From: Plecoglossus altivelis
Taxonomy: Eukaryota; Chordata; Actinopteri; Osmeriformes; Plecoglossidae
Reading direction: 5' to 3'
Length of the DNA: 64,000 bases
Assembly: GCA_036571765.1 (NCBI GenBank)
Contig: BROE01000019.1
Span: forward strand, 7,628,021-7,692,020
Shown here: positions 57,961 through 64,000 of the stretch, in pieces
Position numbering within the stretch: position 1 is the stretch's first letter
How the letters are laid out: each line of letters opens with the position of its first letter
The notes under the pieces: generated by a model
The model's input: the letters and a program-made list of their open reading frames with translations, nothing else
Told to the model about the DNA's origin: nothing
Database searches by the model: none
Translations under genes and position numbers: made by a program

Positions 57961-58599
57961 GTATTTCGGTCTTCACGTATGCGTCCTCGTCTGCCTCGCC
58001 CCCGCCCCCCTCCCTCCCTAGAGTTGTATACCTTTTGATCTTACGAGCCTCGGGTGGAGCCTCGCCCTGCCTGAGAGGCTGGAAGAGGCTGTGGGGACCA
58101 GCAGAGGGGTAGGACGTGCCGAGGAGGGGAGGCCGAGCGATCGTGGAGGGTTTTTTAGAGGCTGAGAGAGGCTGGGATGCGAGAAAGCAGGGTTCCTTTG
58201 AGCCTCTCTGTTTGGCTGGGTCTCTTCTGCCTGGTTTCCTCTCGGTGGCTGGATAGTTAAGCTACAGCACCAGCCCCCCCCCCCCCCCTCCTCCTCCTCC
58301 CTTATCACTGCAGTACGGCAGTGTGTGATTCTATTGTTCTGCCGCCCTCCTTGCCTGGGCCTGTTCCTCCAGGCTCTGGCGCCAGTCTGCCCGCTATGCC
58401 AGCCTGCCCATACCCTGGCCCAGGCTAGTTCCGTCCAGCCTTAGACCGGTCTAGACCGGTCTATCGTAGTACAGTCCAGCTCCCCTGGCCGACTCCAGCT
58501 GCAGGGTGTCCGTGGCGTTTGGGTCCCAGCCTCAGTGCCCCTCCCCCTGGCAGGAGCTCCATGTTTCACTGCTGCCAGACGTCCTTCCTTGTCCTCGGC

Positions 58600-58830
58600 C
58601 CGGAACGCCAGCGACCCTCCCTCCCTCCCTTCCCACCCACCCCACAATCATCCCTGCTCCTACCCCCCTCATTCCATCACCCCGGCCCCCTTCCTATTCC
58701 AGACACTGCCAACCTTTACCCCTACCCATGCCGTCACCCCTGGCCGATACCCATGCCAGACCCCTCGTCCCTCTGCCCCTACCCACGCCAGACCCCTCAT
58801 CCCTCTGCCCCTACCCACACCAGGCACCCT
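58600..58830. repeat. C-rich degenerate repeat (CCAGACCCCTCGTCCCTCTG)
   Basis: Three clear units of about 37 bp at 58740-58830 preceded by looser C-rich sequence. Confidence 0.85.
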
Positions 58831-58929
58831 CACCCCGCCATGGCCCACAGGCAACACCAGCCACCAGGCTCAGATTCTCCACAGCCAGCCAACGCCCACT
58901 TTTTACCGCAGTACACACTGTGACTGAGC

Positions 58930-59190
58930 CACACACACACACACACACACACTGGAGCAGGGACACACACTGTGGAGGGACACGCACCCACTCTGAAGGG
59001 ACACACACACACTCCAGAGCACAACACACTCTGGAGGAACACACGACTACACGCACACTCTGGTTCTCGACACACACTTGTGAGCGTGGCACACACGCTC
59101 ATGAGCACCAACACACACACTCCTGAGGAAGAGCACAATGATGAGCAGCCACATACATTTGAAAGCACGACACACACACACACACACACA
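58930..59190. repeat. (CA)n-based degenerate repeat
   Basis: Units of CA dinucleotides joined by CTCTGGAGGGACACA-like linkers. Confidence 0.85.
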
Positions 59191-59324
59191 CGGTGTCCAG
59201 GGCTCAGTTCCCACGTCAGTGGTCCTGATGGACGCCTCATCTCTGTGTGCTGTATCAGGGTTCATCTTCTCTGTGCCAGCATGTGCCGTGAGTCACTGTG
59301 TTGTCAATGTTAGAGAGTGTGTTA

Positions 59325-59430
59325 CTTTGTGTGTGTGTGTGTGTTTGCATCAATGTGTGTGTGTATGTTTGCATCAATGTGTGTGTGTGTCTGTGTGTCT
59401 GTGTATGTGTGTGTGTGTGCATGCGCGCGC
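59325..59430. repeat. (GT)n block with 28-bp internal duplication
   Basis: TTTGCATCAATGTGTGTGTG occurs twice. Confidence 0.92.
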
Positions 59431-59554
59431 GCAGCAGTAAGAAGAGACTGATGACTGCTTGGCAGACACTCCGCTGCTCTGCCATATGCTCATCACTGCA
59501 CGCTCTCTACATGCAGCAGCCTATTTCTCTTCTCTCTATGTCATGTCCTCACTC

Positions 59555-59895
59555 CTTCTCTCTCTCCGTCTCCTCACTCCCTCTCTCTCCTCTCTTACCT
59601 CCCTCTCTCTTCTCTCTCCCCTCCCTCTCACTCTTCTCTCTCGCCTCTCTCGCACTCTCCTCACTCCCTCTCTCTCCCTCTCCTCACTCTCTTCTCTCTC
59701 CCCTCCCTCGCTCTCTCTCTCCCTCTCTTCACTCCCTCTCTGTCTTTTTCTCCCTCCTGTCTCTCTCTCTCTCCTTCACTCTCTCCCCTCCCTCTCACCC
59801 GCTCTCCCCTCTCTCCCTCTCTCTTCCTCTCTCTCCTCTCCCTACCTCACTCTCCTTTCCTCCCCCTCTCTCTCCTCCCTCTCACGCTCTCTCCG
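59555..59895. repeat. About 340-bp CT-rich polypyrimidine tract
   Basis: CTCTCTCCCCTCCCTCTC, CTCACTCCC units; almost no purines. Confidence 0.93.
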
Positions 59896-59899
59896 CTTC

Positions 59900-60935
59900 C
59901 AAGGCTACACACTCTATAAATACAGGCTATGTATAGATATGTTATACATATTCAAATGTTTGCATACAAGGACCTTAAATGTTTTGGCTGGATGTGTTGA
60001 ATGTGTGAAACCTAAAGGTCACCACTGTAATTTCCCCATTTAGCATGTTATTAAATGTACTTTTCATTTCAAAATAAACAACATAGTCATTTCTACACAT
60101 TGCAGTTGACATGCTGGAGCAAATAACAGGTCGAAGGTGCTCGAAGGCTGAAGAGGTTCTATACAATCGAACGAAACTTTGAACGTGCTCCTCTGTGCAT
60201 CCAGTGAAATATACACTCACTATCAAGCACGGCGTCTGAAGGGTAGAAAACAATCATGTTCAAGGTTGTTAAGCGGCCCTTTCATAGGCAACGTCAGTGC
60301 AAGTGGTGTAGTGTGAGAGGCACTATAATAATGATGTATGTCAACCAAAATGCCACATATGCTATGCCGGTTATGTTCAATTTAAAGTCACGCAACGTAT
60401 GTATTATATAAATGACATAATAGTTTTATATTACACTGTACCCATTTAAACACCCTGCTATAAGGGTGATAGTACAATCAGCCTGCTCTCTGTGTAGACG
60501 AACTCACATCTCTGCATCTCCCCTTGTTCCCAGCTCCCAACAGAGTCACCTGACTTGGAGCTCAGACCGTCTGAAGATCGTGACAGACACAAAGCTGGAT
60601 CCCTCGTCCTTGCCACCACACAGTCCTCACTGAACACTGACATATTGGGCCTGTCTTGGTCTGGTTTATTATGTCTGGTTGTTGTTTTGTTCACATACAG
60701 AACATGTCACGTATTTGCCGTGTGTTAGACTGTGGTTGTTGTTTAGGGTGTGTAGTTTATCTTGCTCTGACAGCTTGGTCTGACACTCTTTTTTACAGGT
60801 CACTGGAGGCTGTCTAGTCCCGGCTCCTACCAGCTGGGAGCCAATCAGAGCCCTGTTTGATCAGAGTGACTCAGCAGTGTGACAGTCACTGCCTGGTTTC
60901 ATCACAGTCAGACTGTTTTATGGGATGTAGGGAGA
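59900..60935. other. Unique AT-rich sequence
   Basis: No gene, hairpin or repeat recognised. Confidence 0.5.
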
Positions 60936-60940
60936 AGCAG

Positions 60941-61163
60941 ACGATGCCAGATAGACAGGGAGGACCAAACAATGCCAGATTAGCGGGGAGAACCAAACAG
61001 TGCCAGGTAGACAGGGAGGACCAAACGATGCCAGATAGACAGGGAGGACCAAACGATGCCAGATAGGCAGGGAGAACCAAACGATGCCAGATAGGCAGGG
61101 AAGATCAAACTATGCCAGATAGACAGGGAGAACCAAACGATGCCAGATAGGCAGGCAGCAGCT
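60941..61163. repeat. 28-bp minisatellite
   Basis: About eight units of GATGCCAGATAGACAGGGAG plus eight bases (unit starts 60943 and 60971). Confidence 0.96.
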
Positions 61164-61458
61164 TAAAAACAGCACAGTCGCTCTTCAAGCCTCCAAAGGA
61201 GCTGTTATCCTCTTCTCGTATTGTTTGCGAGATGTTTGAAACACACCAACACACACAGAGCCTCAAAGCTTCTCTCGTACTGCTGACGTCATAGAGCGTG
61301 TGGCTGCATGAGTCAGATAGCAGCTGGGGTGTGATGTGTGTCAGCCTGCCCAGGGCAGGTCTAGCTGTCTCCAGTGACCTGGTGACCCCTGACCCTAAGG
61401 ACCCCAGTGCCACCTTTTTTGAACAAGGTGAGTTGAAGAGTTAGTTGAATGTATTGGA

Positions 61459-61492
61459 CTGTGTGTGTATATTGTGTGTGTGTGTGTGTGCG
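61459..61492. repeat. (GT)n microsatellite
   Basis: Short GT run. Confidence 0.9.
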
Positions 61493-61739
61493 TCCATGTT
61501 CTTCATTTTCTTCTCATGCCACCTCCTCTAGAGCTATGTGTCCCTCCTCATGCTCTCACTCACCTCTTCCTTGCACACACACACACACACACTCGCCTCA
61601 TGTCTCTGTGTCACACACTCTGTCTTTTGTTTGAGGTCAGACGGCGTTGAAGGCAGACCCCGCAGTGCAGCTGAGGAGAATGTTAATATGTCTGTCTGAG
61701 CTGATCCCTTCAGGGGCCCCGTACACAGCCAGGGGCCCG

Positions 61740-61970
61740 CACTTTCTCTCTGTCTCTCTCTTCTGTCTTTCTCTCCCTTTCCACTTCTCCCTTTCCCTCT
61801 CTTTTCTGTTCATCCAACTCTTTTTCCCTCTCTCGTTCTTTCTCTCTTTCTCAGTCACGGATGGTGATGTTGAAAATGACTGAACCTTTCTCACACCTGA
61901 CTGAGTCATCGGTGAGAAGCATTCCTCCCGGCCTCTTCTTACACCTCACATGCTGGCTCGCCCACTCTCA

Positions 61971-62003
<33 letters not shown>

Positions 62004-62090
62004 CCTCTCTCTCTCTCGCTCTCTCCCTCTCTCTCACAACCTCGCTCTCTCTTTCTCGCTCTGTGTTTCTCTCACACTCGCAACCCACGT
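61740..62090. repeat. CT-rich polypyrimidine tracts
   Basis: Two blocks (61743-61852 and 61965-62080) separated by about 100 bp of unique sequence. Confidence 0.9.
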
Positions 62091-62153
62091 GTCAGCAGAG
62101 ATGTATACTTCTCAATGCATGCTGCTCTGTTCTGGTTGTGAATCCTTGGCCTT

Positions 62154-62368
62154 GGGAGGGAGGGAGGGAGGGAGGGAGGGAGGGAGGGAGAGCTAGAGGG
62201 TGATAGAGAGACAGAGAGAGAGAGACAGAGAGAGGTAGAGGGTGATAGAGAGACAGAGAGACAGAGAGAGGTAGAGGGTGATAGAGAGAGAGAGACAGAG
62301 AGAGGTAGAGGGTGATAGAGAGACAGAGAGACAGAGAGAGGTAGAGGGTGATAGAGAGAGAGAGGGAG
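62154..62368. repeat. (GGGA)n then 30-bp purine minisatellite
   Basis: Nine GGGA units followed by repeated AGAGAGGTAGAGGGTGATAG units. A pyrimidine tract lies about 60 bp upstream, giving an inverted-bias pair. Confidence 0.93.
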
Positions 62369-62439
62369 ATTCATGGTCATTTTGTGTTGAGCTGCATCTA
62401 ACTGGGCCAGTGATCAAATCAAAGACAAAAAGAAGCACA

Positions 62440-62660
62440 AAAGCCAACCTGTTCACCCCTTCCTCTCTTCACCCCCTCCCCCCGTCCTCCTCTCTTCACC
62501 CCCTCCCCCCATCCTCCTCTCTTCACCCCTCCCCCCATCCTCCTCTCTTCACCCCTCCCCCATCCTCCTCTCTTCACCCCCTCCCCTGTCCTCCTCTCTT
62601 CACCCCCTCCCCCCATCCTCCTCTTTTCACCCCCCTACCGCATCCTCCTCTCTTCAGCCT
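62440..62660. repeat. 27-bp minisatellite CTCTTCACCCCCTCCCCCCA
   Basis: About eight units of ATCCTCCTCTCTTCACCCCC type, strongly C-rich on the + strand. Confidence 0.94.
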
Positions 62661-62729
62661 CTCTCCTTCTCTCCCTCTGTCTCCCAGTTGTAAGCAAGGA
62701 GAACGCACCACCCTCTCCTTCGTCCCCTC

Positions 62730-62810
62730 CTCCCCTTCTCTCCCTCCCTCCCTCTCTGCCCCCCTTTCTCTCTCTCTCTCTCCCGCTCTCTCTCTTTCTC
62801 TGTCAACTGA
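62730..62810. repeat. CT-rich simple repeat
   Basis: CCCTCTCTC and (TC)n. Confidence 0.9.
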
Positions 62811-62924
62811 AGTCCTTTCATAATGAATGGCAAGGTACGATAATAGCCTTCAGGTTGCCATGGAAACCAGACAGGAGCCCTGTATGTGATTTTCTCCTTT
62901 TTCAAGTGGGTAAATGACACTCTC

Positions 62925-62932
62925 TCTTTCTT

Positions 62933-62992
<60 letters not shown>

Positions 62993-63245
62993 CCTCCCTG
63001 TCTCACCACTACCCTCTCTCTCTCCCTCTCTTTCACCAGTACCCTCTTCCTCTCTCTCACCACTACCCTCTCTCCCTCTCTCTCCCTTCCTCTCTTACAA
63101 CTACTCTCTCTTTTTCTTTCTCCCTCTGTCTTTCCCCCTCTCTCCCCCTCCCCTTTCACAGTACTCGCACTCTTTCCCTCTTTCTCACTCTACCTCTGTC
63201 CAGCTTTGCCCCTCTCTCTTTCTCTCTTTTTCTCTCTCCCTCCTT
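62925..63245. repeat. (TC)n microsatellite and CT-rich minisatellite
   Basis: A perfect (TC)25 at 62938-62988 is followed by CTCTCACCACTACCCTCTCT units. Confidence 0.95.
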
Positions 63246-63409
63246 CTTTTAGAAAGGGATCCAAAGAGATTGGGATGGAAACTGTAGACCTGAGAAAAAC
63301 ATAGAGACTTAACCAGGACTCGCATCATCTAATCTGATGATCTTTATCTAGGAGTCCCTGGCAGGCTCACAAAGGTCTGTTCTGTCACTCCTGGAAGCTG
63401 TCTATTATA

Positions 63410-63560
63410 CCTGGAACCCACCTCCTACCTGTAATTCACCTGTTACACCTTGAACACAACTGTAACTCCCCTATCACATTGTAACTCACCTGTTCCACAT
63501 GTAACGCACCTGGAACACACCCTCTACGCATATAACACACCTGTTACACCTGTAACACAC
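63410..63560. repeat. Degenerate CACCTGTTACACCTGTAACA repeat
   Basis: Many CACCTG/ACCTGT cores spaced by about 18-22 bp. Confidence 0.8.
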
Positions 63561-63656
63561 CTTGACAGCCCACCTGTAAACAGGTGTAACTCAAGATCCA
63601 GTGGGGGACTTGACAGCCCACCTGTAAACAGGTGTAACTCAAGATCCAGTGGGGGA
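63561..63656. repeat. 48-bp perfect direct duplication containing an E-box palindrome
   Basis: Units 63561-63608 and 63609-63656 are identical. Each holds CACCTGTAAACAGGTG (63571-63586 and 63619-63634), a palindromic pair of CACCTG E-boxes. Confidence 0.95.
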
Positions 63657-63869
63657 TGGGACTGGCTGATCTGGGACCAGCCTTGGCAGAGGCCAAACAG
63701 TCCAGTCTGCTGTCTAGTGAGGATGGATACTGATCCAGGGTCAGGGCTGGTGTGAGTAGGTGGAGGAGTCTTTGGATGGTCCTTTAACACTGTCACATCC
63801 CTACCCCCACAGCTGCTCTCAGACGAAAAACTATTGATCAAGAGCGAGTCTAATCTCACCGCTGCATCT

Positions 63870-63925
63870 GTCTGTCTGTGTGTCTGTCTGTGTGTGTGTA
63901 TGTATGTATGTGTGTGTGTGTGTGC
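63870..63925. repeat. (GTCT)n/(GT)n microsatellite
   Basis: TCTGTCTGTCTGTGTG then GTATGTATGTGTGTG. Confidence 0.92.
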
Positions 63926-64000
63926 ATTTGATTGATGGTTGACTATCGAATGGTTTTTTGTGTGTTTTTGCTTGCGTGATGATCGGTATGTGACAAATTG

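Overview
The window is vertebrate nuclear DNA, most likely from a ray-finned fish. The evidence is an intron-containing vertebrate gene with very short introns, vertebrate-only microRNA precursors, and a very high load of microsatellites and minisatellites. There is no bacterial gene organisation, rRNA, mobile-element transposase or CRISPR array. I cannot name the species from sequence alone.

Left end (1-3315, + strand): the last eleven coding exons of UBASH3B (Sts-1/TULA-2), about 463 codons. They cover the end of the 2H-phosphoesterase-like region, the SH3 domain and the whole histidine-phosphatase domain. Every splice junction keeps the reading frame. A probable long 3' UTR follows (about 3.3-5.9 kb), which contains a foldback MITE-like element.

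Middle (about 6-45 kb): no protein-coding gene that I can support. It holds CA/GT, CT/GA and tetranucleotide microsatellites, long homopolymer runs, and several minisatellites, the largest being a 35-bp array at 33.8-35.2 kb. Two large direct duplications lie at 8.8-12.0 kb and 20.7-24.8 kb. There are also tRNA-Cys-like SINE relics, an assembly gap of exactly 500 N (28501-29000), and scattered unique AT-richer islands that may be conserved non-coding elements.

Right part (45-54 kb, + strand): the ancient mir-100 / let-7a-2 / mir-125b-1 cluster, with all three hairpins on the same strand and in the canonical order. mir-100 and let-7a are only about 0.9 kb apart, with a 33-bp minisatellite between them. 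mir-125b lies about 7.6 kb further on. They are probably processed from one long host RNA (MIR100HG orthologue), for which one candidate exon (52899-52952) and a candidate promoter/first-exon region (about 42.3-43.2 kb) are proposed. The last 10 kb is again repeat-rich, including a 24-bp minisatellite just downstream of mir-125b.

UBASH3B and the cluster are also neighbours in human. There, as I recall, they are head-to-head; here they lie in tandem on one strand. The 500-N gap sits between them, so their relative orientation depends on the scaffolding.
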